Shown piece by piece: positions 1-9,386 of a DNA stretch of 64,000 nt. The translations under genes and the position numbers were made by a program. Within the stretch, counting starts at the first letter, position 1; each line of letters opens with the position of its first letter. Below the pieces are notes generated by a model. That model was not told the origin of the DNA, made no database searches, and worked only from the letters and a program-made list of their open reading frames with translations. The stretch comes from Pomphorhynchus laevis (Eukaryota > Acanthocephala > Palaeacanthocephala > Echinorhynchida > Pomphorhynchidae): NCBI GenBank assembly GCA_012934845.2, contig WNNJ02001167.1, positions 1 to 64,000 on the forward strand, written 5' to 3'.

Positions 1-737
1 ATTATTATATCATTATTAATAATATTAATAATATTATATTAATATAATATTAAATTTGAATTTTGAATTTTCGCAATAATATTATATCATAATAATTAAT
101 CGTAAATTATATCATAAATTATATCATAATAATGATATTATTTAATTAATTAAATTATTAATTGCAATTATCGTTACACTTCTTAAAATTTCGTTTGCAA
201 ATTCAAAAATGTTTTTTTTTGTAAATATAACTTCAAATTTAGGATATAAGATGATACGTCTTTTTTAAACCGAAAAAGGCGCATATATTTTTTCGCCTTT
301 TTTAAACCGAAAAAGGCGCATATATTTTTACGCCTTTTTCGCCTAAAATTTTTTAAAAATGTCGCACTTATATTTACAAATATATTTTATCTTCACTCGT
401 AACTTTTGCCTGTATCTTTCCAAACGCATTTTGCCAAGACTTTAAGTGTAGCAAATGAAGACAAATTGATTTTTTTGATCCCTATTAATCGATTACAAAA
501 TTTATTATCATAATTTCGTAAACATAGTTAATATTAGAGAACGCTCTTGCGCAATGAAACTCCTGTGCCAGAAACGCATATTTTTGTCATCGGTTTCTGA
601 TTCCATAGGTTTATGTTGATGTTTTTAGTTATTGAAATATAAAGATCGAAATTTTTTATATAAACCAGATAACTAAGTATACGTATTTGATACTAAATAT
701 AAAAATTAAGATAAATAATAAATAATTATATAAATTT
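1..737. other. AT-rich intergenic, no gene seen
   Basis: Very AT-rich sequence with short repeats of ATTATATCAT type in the first 130 bases and no ORF that looks coding. The only structured part is the 37-bp tandem duplication listed separately. The right edge is where LINE-A protein similarity begins. Confidence 0.6.
261..334. repeat. 37-bp tandem duplication
   Basis: Two copies of a 37-bp unit (261-297 and 298-334) that differ at one base near the unit end. Each carries AAACCGAAAAAGGCG, and a further partial GCCTTTTTCGCC follows. The unit is GC-richer than its surroundings and can pair with itself through CGCCTTTTT and AAAAAGGCG. Confidence 0.85.
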
Positions 738-1655
738 TTATAGTGTATCAATTATTATTTGCAGACGATTTAAAAATTAGGAGAGCCATCAAGTCGGATT
801 ATGATCGAAACATTCTTCAATCAGATATTGACACGGTTCTTAAGTGGGCACGTTCTAATGGTCTGTCTGTTAATGCCTCGAAGTGCACTTGCATGCACAT
901 TCGATCACGTAATATTGTTCCAGTGCCGATATATCATCTCGGGGATCGAGTGATTAAATTGGTTTTGAGCTATAAAGATCTTGGCGTATGGATCACGGAT
1001 AATTTCTACACTCGCCAAAACACTGAGTACTTTTGTTAGAAGGCCATGCGTATGGTTGGTTTACTTCGCCGATCATTCAGCTATGTGAGTCCACGTTCGT
1101 TTAGAGTTCTTGCAAACGCTTTTGTACTAAGTCATTTGTTATATGCTTCTCAATTTTCATACCCTCGAACCAGAGATGAGATTACTCGACTTGAGAAGGT
1201 GGTACGTATGGCAACAAAGTTAGTACATTCTTTGAGAGAACTTCCTTACGAAGATCTTCTTCTGTCTTTAAATATGCAGTCGTTATGTGATATTCGTGAC
1301 TCGCGGGATCTGTGTCATGTATGGGCGGTATTTCACAATGAACACTATGTGTTGCGTGAGCTCTTAAACATTCGATCAACTCGAGCTTTGCGAGGTCACA
1401 CGTTTTTTCTTAGTCGCTGACAAATAGTACATTGTAGAACAATTCAATTTGGACAACGAATAATAAATTCATGGAATCGCTTAAGCGATGATATTGTGAA
1501 TGCGGCGACTCGTGAGCTCTTTAAACGACAGACTATTTTAAATTGTTGACTGATTTGTTTTTCTCTTTGTATTTTATTCTTTGTATTTTATTATATGTCA
1601 GCAACTCTGAGCTATGCTCGTAACGTTGTCTACATAATTATTATTATTATTATAC
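738..1655 (+). pseudogene. LINE-A, 5'-truncated reverse transcriptase remnant
   Basis: The 3' end of a CR1/Jockey-like LINE ORF2. Similarity starts abruptly at the reverse transcriptase motif C (FADDLK) near 755 and runs through the thumb region (KDLGVW, SHLLYA, PYEDLL, RGHTF) to about 1550. The frame holds two in-frame stops, TAG at 1037-1039 and TGA at 1418-1420, so it is dead. The 3' UTR contains a GAGC-TAT-GCTC hairpin (1609-1619) and ends in an (ATT)n tract around 1636-1652. It is closely related to the minus-strand LINE-A next to it, and the two tails meet head-on. Confidence 0.85.
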
Positions 1656-1718
1656 ATTCAACAACATACGAGCATTAGCTCAAATAGCTGGCTCACAATA
1701 AGTTTGTAAATAAATTAA

Positions 1719-4682
1719 TTAGTTTTTAAAATAAGGAAATGCAACACGAAACATTGCTTGATCCATTCGTAGTCTTCTTTTAAAAGCACTAAGTGAACTG
1801 CATCCAACGGTGTCTGCATCAAGGTTGTTCCACAGCTCAACAATTCTTCTATCAAATTGCATCGCGCCCAATTTCTGTACTCTGTTTCTTCGAATAGTTA
1901 AAGAATGACCGCGAAGAACATTTGAACAACGTAGTTGAACCCTACTCCGAAGAGGGTGATGAGGACGTTGGAATAAATGCCAAACAAGGCACATATCCAT
2001 GTACCGACGGGTCCATGTGACGGTCTCAAGTCCTAATGATCTCAGTCTGTCTTCATAAGGCAGCGACGCCAACGTTGGTGCTAGCTTTGTTGCCCTGCGA
2101 AGTACCCTCTCTGATTTCTTATGTTCATGCACAGTACGTGGGTATACAACCGGAGCTGCATATAAAAGTCTACTCAATACATGTGCTAAAATCAGAGGCC
2201 GAAGAGCAGTCGGATTAACGCGAACAAACGCGCGTCGAATCATACCTATCATTTTATTGGAGTTGGCACAAGCTTGATCAGTGTGCTTTTTGGTTGATAA
2301 ATTAGAGGTAACCAATACTCCTAAATCTTTGTAACTATCGACACTTTCCACAATACAGTCCTTATATGTGTAACAAGCTGATGTTAGTTGCTTGCGAGCA
2401 TTACCAATAATACGCATGTGTTTGCATTTCGAAACATTTATCACAAGCTTGTTTAACGCCGCCCACAACTCCAAATTATCTATGTCAGTTTGCAAATTAT
2501 CAACATCCTCACTTGAATGAATGGGCCGCCATATTTTTAAGTCATCTGCATACAAACATGATCGAGAGCGAATGCACCCAGGCAAATCGTTAACATAAAT
2601 GCTGAATAAAAGCGGACCCAAAACTGAACCTTGAGGTACTCCAATATGACATTCTCTAGACACAGACAATGACCAATCGACAAGTACTCGAAAGCAACGA
2701 TCACGAAGAAATTCTCTAATCCAATCAACTATTATGTTTGGGAGTCCAGTATTGACAAGTTTCTGAAGAAGTAGACCATGATCTACTCTATCAAAAGCTT
2801 TAGAAAAGTCGAAGAATATAATGTCTGTATCGATATAATGTGTCTTATTCGCTGTCCAATCAAGATGAGCATCAAGCAAATTTGAAACAGTTGAATAACC
2901 CTCCCGAAATCCGTGCTGATTAGGGACTAAAATTTTTCCTACACGAAAAAACTCAACCATGTAGCGATGCACAAACCTCTCCAACACTCTACAGCAAATG
3001 CAGGTAATGCTCACCGGCCTATAATTCTCGACGGAAGAGCGATCTCCCTTCTTGAAGTAGGGAAGAACAATTGACTGCTTCCACACATTAGGAAGAGATC
3101 TTTCCAAGATTGACTGGCGAAAAATTGCACAGAGAGGAACGCAAATTGAGCCTGCTAATCTGCGCAGATAAACAGAAGGTAGTAAGTCACAACCTCTTGA
3201 ATTATTTGCTTTTAGACGGCGTAATTCGGAATAGACTTTAGCTGGCGTTATCAAATTGTCAAGGTCCAACTCAAGACACGTGTCAGAGTAAGTGTTCAGC
3301 ACACTAGATTCCATACAAAAAGTTTGATGTTCATTTGCGGGCTCTACTGAAGTGCAATAGTGTGCCGCAAACTCTTCAGCTAGGTCATTCGCAGAAATGT
3401 CATAGAAGTAGTGACAAATCGAAGAATCAACAGCTCCCCTGCTTGATAGGTACTGAAAAAGGACCTTTAAATCGTATTTACACTTGTTAGCTAATGCATT
3501 CTCAAATGCACACCGCTTCTTTCTCTTCAATGAATTGAATAAATTTCTTGCCTGTTTAAAAACATCATAACTACACTCCCCAACTTTGTAGCGATTGAAG
3601 ATCAAATTACGAGTCCTCAATGCTGAACGTAACTCAGAATCGAACCAGGGAGAATCTTTTCGACGTGTCCTGCTTCTAAGTGGAGAGAATAAAATAAGCA
3701 GCGACTCTAAGGTTCTCTGAAAGTAATTCCACGCGCCGTGTACTCCAACAACAGCGGGATCTGGCCAGGTAGCTGTTGAAAGTATTGACTTAATTGCACC
3801 TGTGTTGGTTTTGAAAGCATTAACCACTTGATTTTCACGCGGACCTCGAGTATCTTCTTGAAACCTTAACCTAATGATCAATACGCAATGATCAGACATA
3901 CCGATCGGGGCATCATAACGGATAGCGTTAATAATCTCACTGTTCGAAGATAAACATACATCCAATAGAGATCTACTGTCACTAGCAAAACGAGTGTAAT
4001 TTTGAACATGCTGAGTTAAACCACAATAGATGATACACTCCAGAAGGTCATAGGAAGCATGGTCACAAGTAGGAAAAGCCGTATACGAATTCCAATCAAC
4101 CGAAGGCATATTCAAGTCACCAAGTATTAAAACATTGGAGGTACCTTTAGAATAAAGTTCTACTTCCCCAATCAGTTTATCTGTGGCGGCCAAGGGTGAA
4201 CGATATACTACCCCCAGAACAAGCGGAGCGGTATGCATGAATTTTACCCGACACCACAAACTTTCGACTTTATTAGAAGAAGTGCTAAGAATAGTTACTT
4301 TCACATCGTTGTTCACATAAAGAATAACACCTCCACCTCTTCCACTTTTACGATCACTGCGGAAAACCAGATAACCAGGGATGGAGACTTCATTATCAAT
4401 AATATCACTATATAGCCATGATTCTGTGATAGCGAGTAATTTAGGACGAATTAACTGAACTCTATATCTCAGTTCATCTATCTTCGATATAAGACTGCGA
4501 ACATTACCATGGAGTATTTCACAATGCCCCAACATACCTCTGGGAGTATTCCTATCACCCCTTACACATCCAAATAACCCGGACGCTAAACCATTTAGAC
4601 TCTGATAGGCAGAGTAGACGAGCCCGTTTCGATTACAGAATGCACGCGAGGCGACATGACTAGTGGGCTCCAACTCAGCCAA
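1719..4682 (-). CDS. LINE-A ORF2: endonuclease and reverse transcriptase
   Basis: An uninterrupted 987-codon ORF with the usual length for a CR1/Jockey-type ORF2. The apurinic-like endonuclease covers about residues 50-270: NVRSL near 58, ITESWL, GRGGGVILYV, GDLNMPSVDW near 190 and SDHCVL near 262. The reverse transcriptase follows, with motif A FFDFSKAFDRVDH near 620, motif B GVPQGSVLGPLLF near 680, and motif C YADDLK near 710 holding the catalytic aspartates. The thumb and a short C-terminal region end at 1719. The enzyme would nick target DNA and copy its own RNA by target-primed reverse transcription. Its start lies 88 nt inside the upstream ORF, so translation may depend on reinitiation or recoding. 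I see no catalytic loss. Confidence 0.93.
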   Translation of the reverse strand: MAELEPTSHVASRAFCNRNGLVYSAYQSLNGLASGLFGCVRGDRNTPRGMLGHCEILHGNVRSLISKIDELRYRVQLIRPKLLAITESWLYSDIIDNEVSIPGYLVFRSDRKSGRGGGVILYVNNDVKVTILSTSSNKVESLWCRVKFMHTAPLVLGVVYRSPLAATDKLIGEVELYSKGTSNVLILGDLNMPSVDWNSYTAFPTCDHASYDLLECIIYCGLTQHVQNYTRFASDSRSLLDVCLSSNSEIINAIRYDAPIGMSDHCVLIIRLRFQEDTRGPRENQVVNAFKTNTGAIKSILSTATWPDPAVVGVHGAWNYFQRTLESLLILFSPLRSRTRRKDSPWFDSELRSALRTRNLIFNRYKVGECSYDVFKQARNLFNSLKRKKRCAFENALANKCKYDLKVLFQYLSSRGAVDSSICHYFYDISANDLAEEFAAHYCTSVEPANEHQTFCMESSVLNTYSDTCLELDLDNLITPAKVYSELRRLKANNSRGCDLLPSVYLRRLAGSICVPLCAIFRQSILERSLPNVWKQSIVLPYFKKGDRSSVENYRPVSITCICCRVLERFVHRYMVEFFRVGKILVPNQHGFREGYSTVSNLLDAHLDWTANKTHYIDTDIIFFDFSKAFDRVDHGLLLQKLVNTGLPNIIVDWIREFLRDRCFRVLVDWSLSVSRECHIGVPQGSVLGPLLFSIYVNDLPGCIRSRSCLYADDLKIWRPIHSSEDVDNLQTDIDNLELWAALNKLVINVSKCKHMRIIGNARKQLTSACYTYKDCIVESVDSYKDLGVLVTSNLSTKKHTDQACANSNKMIGMIRRAFVRVNPTALRPLILAHVLSRLLYAAPVVYPRTVHEHKKSERVLRRATKLAPTLASLPYEDRLRSLGLETVTWTRRYMDMCLVWHLFQRPHHPLRSRVQLRCSNVLRGHSLTIRRNRVQKLGAMQFDRRIVELWNNLDADTVGCSSLSAFKRRLRMDQAMFRVAFPYFKN

Positions 4683-5422
4683 GTGCGTCGCTTCACAATC
4701 TGAAAATTTTTCACATAGAGATTTGTTTCTCCTTTAGCAACACGAGATGATAGTTCTTTTTTAACCTTCGATAATTTTTTTCGTTCTGATACATCAAGAT
4801 CTTTCAGCAGTCGAATATTAGACCCTTTGAGACGGAACGAGTTTCTCAACATTAAGGTAGCATGAAGTTGGTTATGGAAGACAGCTTTGAGTAGTCGGGG
4901 TTTATTATTTAAAGCATTACGCTTACCTAGACGGAAAAGAGCGATAAGTTTAACTTTTTGGACTGTCTCAATGTCACAGGAGCCAAGTACATGTGCCAGA
5001 ATAGACCTCAAACTCTGAATGTCGTCATTCAGTCGTGCTTGCGCATTCTCGAAGATAGACTCGGGCACATTAGCTAGAATAACTGAGCAACCTCTATTAT
5101 ATATCCGCTTATTTGAGATCACCCTATCGAGACCATCACAGGACACAGCAGATTGTGTATCTGTACATGCACGTAAGCTGGGTATTTGAGTATCCGTTTT
5201 AACAATATTCCGCAAGCTAGATAAGTCTGTCTGGGTATGTGAATCATGAGACTCTAAAGAACTTGATGGTGACATCAAGGTGACGTGTGCGTTGCCCGAG
5301 GAAACGCACTGACCATCTTTGTTTGAGATATTACGAAATGTCGCATTGTGAGCATTCGGCATCTTCGGTGTATCACTTTGTGAAATCGCTTCATCAGACA
5401 ATATATTTCGAGACTTCGTCAT
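4595..5422 (-). CDS. LINE-A ORF1, second frame: RNA-binding-like domain
   Basis: A 275-codon ORF. The first half is serine/threonine-rich and looks disordered. The second half (from about residue 110, GCSVILANVPES) has the look of the nucleic-acid-binding domain of invertebrate CR1-type ORF1 proteins: RLNDDIQSLRSIL, LIALFRLGKR, NKPRLLKAVFHNQ, LLKDLDVSERKKL, and a basic end KNFQIVKRRTW. It overlaps the PHD-containing frame by 29 nt (5394-5422) and ORF2 by 88 nt (4595-4682). Its C-terminal half matches the ORF1 tails of LINE-B and LINE-C. It may be a separate protein or the second half of one ORF1 split by a frameshift. Confidence 0.8.
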   Translation of the reverse strand: MTKSRNILSDEAISQSDTPKMPNAHNATFRNISNKDGQCVSSGNAHVTLMSPSSSLESHDSHTQTDLSSLRNIVKTDTQIPSLRACTDTQSAVSCDGLDRVISNKRIYNRGCSVILANVPESIFENAQARLNDDIQSLRSILAHVLGSCDIETVQKVKLIALFRLGKRNALNNKPRLLKAVFHNQLHATLMLRNSFRLKGSNIRLLKDLDVSERKKLSKVKKELSSRVAKGETNLYVKNFQIVKRRTWLSWSPLVMSPRVHSVIETGSSTLPIRV

Positions 5423-6056
5423 ACGGTCTTGACACTGAATTTAAAGTTGAATAGGAAGAACGCAAATATCCCCGCTTCCAAATACGGGATGCTACAGATC
5501 CATTGCTGCCTACATAAGCTCCAGTTGTCCGAGTTCGGTTGTCAATATGTAAAGAAAGATCGGCAGAAGGACGATCAACGACAACGCATGTAGTCATATC
5601 GTTCGTAGTCTGTGATACTTTAGGGACTGTATTATCAGCAATTTGTTGCAATTTGCGATCGCTTGTATTCTCATCAAGGGGAATAACGCAGGCAGTCGTA
5701 TCATCACCAACCCGCGCATCCACAGGAACTACATTTTTAAAAGGATGTTGAGCTTTGGAAGAGGATATTTTATCGTCCATGAGAACGGTTCGACTTAGAG
5801 ATTGGTTATGTGCTTCTTCAAATTCGACCAAACGTCTTCTCAAAATATTAAGCTCCTTCACAGCACAAAAGCCACATAAATAAGCATCATCGGAATTCTT
5901 TTTTAACTTGCTCATACAAATAGTGGTCCAGGTGTCACACAAATCGTTCGAACACTGGACTTGGACAGATGTACACTCATCAATTATGCTTGCGTTTAGA
6001 GATACGGTGTTTACATTTGACTTCTTAGCTTTAAGCTTCGATGTTTTTCGTGTCAT
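5394..6056 (-). CDS. LINE-A ORF1, first frame: PHD-like zinc finger and coiled coil
   Basis: A 220-codon ORF that starts MTRKTSKLKAKK, a basic N-terminus. Residues about 28-68 hold a cysteine-rich PHD-like finger (VQCSNDLCDTW, ICMSKL, YLCGFCAVKEL), followed by a short heptad-like stretch (ILRRRLVEFEEAHN). PHD fingers in ORF1 are established for CR1-like LINEs and are thought to bind chromatin or RNA. The frame closes just after the next ORF1 frame opens, so the pair may be one protein joined by recoding, or one gene with a single recent indel. I cannot separate these from one copy. Confidence 0.8.
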   Translation of the reverse strand: MTRKTSKLKAKKSNVNTVSLNASIIDECTSVQVQCSNDLCDTWTTICMSKLKKNSDDAYLCGFCAVKELNILRRRLVEFEEAHNQSLSRTVLMDDKISSSKAQHPFKNVVPVDARVGDDTTACVIPLDENTSDRKLQQIADNTVPKVSQTTNDMTTCVVVDRPSADLSLHIDNRTRTTGAYVGSNGSVASRIWKRGYLRSSYSTLNSVSRPYDEVSKYIV

Positions 6057-6200
6057 TATGTGTTTTGTTCCGCTGGTAAGTTGTTTTGTAAATGTATGTT
6101 TATATATTGTGTGTTTAAGCTGTTTAAATTTTTTGTTCTAGTTGTTCTTTTTGTTTAAGTTGTTTAGAAATTATCTTGAACACTTATAACTTTTTCTTGA

Positions 6201-6228
6201 TAATCGTTCTTCTATAATCGTTCTTCGA
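6201..6228. repeat. 14-bp minisatellite, left block
   Basis: Two tandem copies of TAATCGTTCTTCTA (6201-6214 and 6215-6228, the second ending CGA). The same unit occurs three times at 9390-9431, on the other side of the Naiad element. A perfect 11-bp hairpin (arms 6220-6230 and 6236-6246) overlaps its right edge. Confidence 0.85.
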
Positions 6229-6297
6229 TTATAAGAATCGAAGAACTAGGTGGCGACACCGAAAAAGCAACGTTAAAAATCATGACTTAAAAGTTAC

Positions 6298-9009
6298 ATG
6301 TACTCAACAATATTGGAAAAATACGTAAGTACTAATGATTTCAATTTTAGATCTTTTAAATGTAACAGAAAAAATTGTATAGTTTGTGATGTTATAAATA
6401 ATAATTGTATCGTAAGTAATACGACAAACAAATGTTTTTCATTAAATATTAATAATAATTGTAACTGCAATACCGCAGGTGTAGTGTATCTAATACAATG
6501 CACATGTGGATTGCAATATATAGGAAAAACATATCAAATGTTAAAAACTAGGTTTAGGCAACACATATATAATATACAGCATAATAGTCAAACTATATTT
6601 CATAAACATATGAGATTAATAGGACATGATATTAAAAACTGTAAATTATTTATTTTAGAACATATTATCGAAGAAAACATTTCAATATTAAATCAAAAAC
6701 TATTAGAAAAAGAAGATTTTTGGATTAAAACGCTTAATTCCATGTACCCATTAGGATTGAATGACGTGGTACAAGGAATTGGCAGAAGTAGTATAATACA
6801 TAATAAACAACTATATTATAATAATCCGGTTAAACGCAAACCAAGAAGTCATGGTGATAAAAGGAATAGGAAAAATAGAGTTAAAAATATTAAAAAAGAT
6901 ATGTATATAAATGAACAATTAGAAATGTTAAAACAACTTTTAAGTGATAATAAGCTAAAAGATCTTTATGTAAATATAAGAAGTTTTTCTAAAGATATCA
7001 TATGTTCAATAAATCAAAAATTAATTAACGACTATGATAGGCTAAGTTGTATAATAGACAGTTATTGTAATACAAAATACTATAATCATACAATAAATGT
7101 AAATAATAACAATAGAAAATATACATTAACCATAAACTTCATTAATAAATGTATAGATAACATAAATATAGCCGGACTTTTAAATAATTCTAAAAGTAAA
7201 GAAATAATAGGGTCAGATTTAAGTAAATATATTCCTAAAATAAGGTATAAACTCCTACCACCATTAGGACGAAAAATTTGTAATTATAATAAAGAATTAA
7301 AATCAATATGTAACGATAATATTAGAAACATAATGGAAACAGAATGCAATTGTAAAAGTCTTAGTTTTGATAAAATAAATGAACATATATGTACCCATAA
7401 TCTAGAATTAATTGAAAATTGTGAATTAAGAAAGCTGCTATCAAAAGGGTATAAATATAGATTAAATAACAACAACGACAAAAATAAAATTTACAATTCG
7501 TTATATAATAACTTAAATGATTACTTTAGTAAGCTGATTAATAGTGAAAGCTCGAATATATCTAAGATAAAAATTTGGAAAGATTATATATTTGATAAAA
7601 TTAAAAATAAAATGAAAATAACAAACAATTATAAAAGGAAAGATAAAATTAATAAAGATATGTATAAAGAACTTACTAAATTAAAGGATAACTATATAAT
7701 AACAACTATTGATAAAGCTAGTAATAACTTTGTCTTCATATGCAAAAAGCTTTATTATGATATACTAATGAAAGAGGTTAATTCTAATGATTTAAATGTA
7801 AATCCAACATATGAACGTAGTGAGTTGAGTTTAGAAACAATTATTACAAGTCACTGTTCTATAATGGATAAAAAGGGTATAAAGGTTGAATTAGATAATA
7901 AAACTATACCTATATTATATTGGAATCCAAAATTACATAAAAATCCAATAAAACCTAGGTTCATATGTAGTGCGTTTAAATGTACATTAAAACCACTTTC
8001 TGTCTATATGAATAAAATACTTAAAGTAATTAAAGCACATTTTAAAAAATATTGCAAGGTAATCGAAATTAATACTGGTATAAAACACTATTTCAGTATT
8101 AATTCTACAAAAGAATTTTTAGAGCAGACAAAAGGAATAAATTTTCAAAATATAAATACATACGATTTTAGTACGCTTTATACAAATCTAGATTTAGTAG
8201 ATATTAAAGAAGCGTTAGTAAAATTAATTAACCTTATATTCGGAAAACGATATACATATATATGTTATAATAATTATAACGCCTATCTAACAAAAATTAA
8301 ACCATCAAATAAATATAAATATATGGATAAAATTGAATTAATAGAATCCTTAAATATTTTGATAAATCAAAATTATTTAAAAGTAGGGACATCTATATTT
8401 AGACAAGTAAAAGGTGTTCCAATGGGTGGTAATAGTAGCCCAATTATAGCTGACTTGTTTTTAAGCTTTATAGAATATGAATTTGTTCATAACTGTGTAA
8501 AAACTAAATCTAAACAATATAAATATATGAAATATATGTTTCGATACATTGATGATATATGTGTATTTAATTCTAATAATTTTTATTCAATTAGTGAGCA
8601 CATTTATCCAGAAAGCCTTATTCTTAACAAAACCAATATTAATGATAAAGAAGGTGTATATCTAGATATGAACATTAAATTAACATTAACTAAAACTACT
8701 ATTAATTTATATCGTAAAGATGACATATTTAAATTTACAAGAAACATATTTTTGCATGAGCATTCATGCATACCATATAATATAAAATATAATACATTAA
8801 ATAATGAAATTTTAAGAATTGCAACAATATGTAATGATATTGGCTTTCTTCAAAATCATTTAAATAATTTAATAGATACATATTTTAAACTAGGTTACTA
8901 TAAAAATAACATCAAGCAGAAAATAGTAAAATATATAAATCAACACAATAATATAAAGAATAAATTTAAACTCTTAAGTGGCAAATTTTTATGGATGGAT
9001 AATAAATAA
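6298..9009 (+). CDS. Naiad polyprotein: GIY-YIG endonuclease and reverse transcriptase
   Basis: A 903-codon ORF, extremely rich in Asn, Ile and Lys. Residues 61-80 read GVVYLIQCTCGLQYIGKT, the GIY and YIG halves of the endonuclease with a CTC pair between them; LKTRFRQH and FHKHMRLIGH supply the His of the CCHH motif. Residues 349-353 (ECNCK) are the CxC motif of the linker. The reverse transcriptase spans about 560-860: YWNPKLHKNP, motif A TYDFSTLYTN (Asp 623), motif B KGVPMGGNSSP (about 705-715), motif C RYIDDICVF (Asp 752 and 753), and YLDMNIKLTL. An in-frame TGA lies a few codons upstream of the ATG, which supports this start. No internal UGA codons suggest selenocysteine here. Confidence 0.93.
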   Translation: MYSTILEKYVSTNDFNFRSFKCNRKNCIVCDVINNNCIVSNTTNKCFSLNINNNCNCNTAGVVYLIQCTCGLQYIGKTYQMLKTRFRQHIYNIQHNSQTIFHKHMRLIGHDIKNCKLFILEHIIEENISILNQKLLEKEDFWIKTLNSMYPLGLNDVVQGIGRSSIIHNKQLYYNNPVKRKPRSHGDKRNRKNRVKNIKKDMYINEQLEMLKQLLSDNKLKDLYVNIRSFSKDIICSINQKLINDYDRLSCIIDSYCNTKYYNHTINVNNNNRKYTLTINFINKCIDNINIAGLLNNSKSKEIIGSDLSKYIPKIRYKLLPPLGRKICNYNKELKSICNDNIRNIMETECNCKSLSFDKINEHICTHNLELIENCELRKLLSKGYKYRLNNNNDKNKIYNSLYNNLNDYFSKLINSESSNISKIKIWKDYIFDKIKNKMKITNNYKRKDKINKDMYKELTKLKDNYIITTIDKASNNFVFICKKLYYDILMKEVNSNDLNVNPTYERSELSLETIITSHCSIMDKKGIKVELDNKTIPILYWNPKLHKNPIKPRFICSAFKCTLKPLSVYMNKILKVIKAHFKKYCKVIEINTGIKHYFSINSTKEFLEQTKGINFQNINTYDFSTLYTNLDLVDIKEALVKLINLIFGKRYTYICYNNYNAYLTKIKPSNKYKYMDKIELIESLNILINQNYLKVGTSIFRQVKGVPMGGNSSPIIADLFLSFIEYEFVHNCVKTKSKQYKYMKYMFRYIDDICVFNSNNFYSISEHIYPESLILNKTNINDKEGVYLDMNIKLTLTKTTINLYRKDDIFKFTRNIFLHEHSCIPYNIKYNTLNNEILRIATICNDIGFLQNHLNNLIDTYFKLGYYKNNIKQKIVKYINQHNNIKNKFKLLSGKFLWMDNK

Positions 9010-9218
9010 TATACTTTGCATTAGAATAAGATACTAGATAGTTATTTCAGAGGAAATACATCATTAGCATGTATTTGGCCCCGCTGCTATGTTGGGTAGA
9101 GGAGTTAGGGGCCGAAACCTGATAGCATAGCAGTTCCTCCTGATGACCTCTAATTCTTATTCTGATACAACGTCTGTTATTTATTAGTCAATTCATAAAA
9201 ATGACGTTTATTTTAAAT

Positions 9219-9249
<31 letters not shown>

Positions 9250-9386
9250 ACTTGATTTAAATTATAGAAAATCTAAAAACAATTATTAATTTTATTATTT
9301 AATTATTAAATTTTGATTTAGCATTATTATGTTTTGTTTATTTTATAATTATATAACAATACGTAGACTCAGTTAGCTGATTTAAT
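9010..9386 (+). repeat. Naiad 3' terminal unit (orientation R)
   Basis: Downstream of the ORF. It opens AATATACTTTGCATTAGAAT, then has two interleaved complementary pairs: GGCCCC with GGGGCC, and CTGCTATG with CATAGCAG, which together could form a pseudoknot. CGAAACC lies between the closing arms and CTGATGACC follows. The unit then passes TTATTAGTCAATTCATAAAA and AT-rich sequence to ACGTAGACTCAGTTAGCTGA. The same unit, in both orientations, recurs at 23.2-23.8, 50.4, 54.7-59.4 and 63.3 kb, which defines it as the element's terminal (pseudo-LTR-like) sequence. Confidence 0.85.

Larger units (their letters stand above)
1656..6195 (-). mobile_element. LINE-A, apparently full-length CR1-like retrotransposon
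   Basis: About 4.5 kb read on the minus strand: a short 5' leader (6057 to about 6195), an ORF1 region in two overlapping frames (PHD-like finger, then an RNA-binding-like domain), ORF2 with apurinic-type endonuclease and reverse transcriptase, and a 3' UTR with a GAGC/GCTC hairpin (1670-1681) followed by ATA/ATT repeats. All three ORFs are open, which suggests a recent insertion. PHD-finger ORF1 proteins are known from CR1-type elements. The clade assignment is inferred from domain order and motif wording, not a tree. Confidence 0.85.

Noticed and set aside
6298-9009. Naiad ORF as a host telomerase or group II-like RT
   Set aside because: The GIY-YIG domain, the CxC motif, multiple copies and terminal units show a Penelope-like retroelement; kinship with telomerase is only distant.
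9080-9170. Canonical hammerhead ribozyme in the Naiad terminal unit
   Set aside because: CTGATGA and CGAAAC are present, but the bases beside them do not form stem II and the interval is too short for stems I and III. Kept only as hammerhead-like words.
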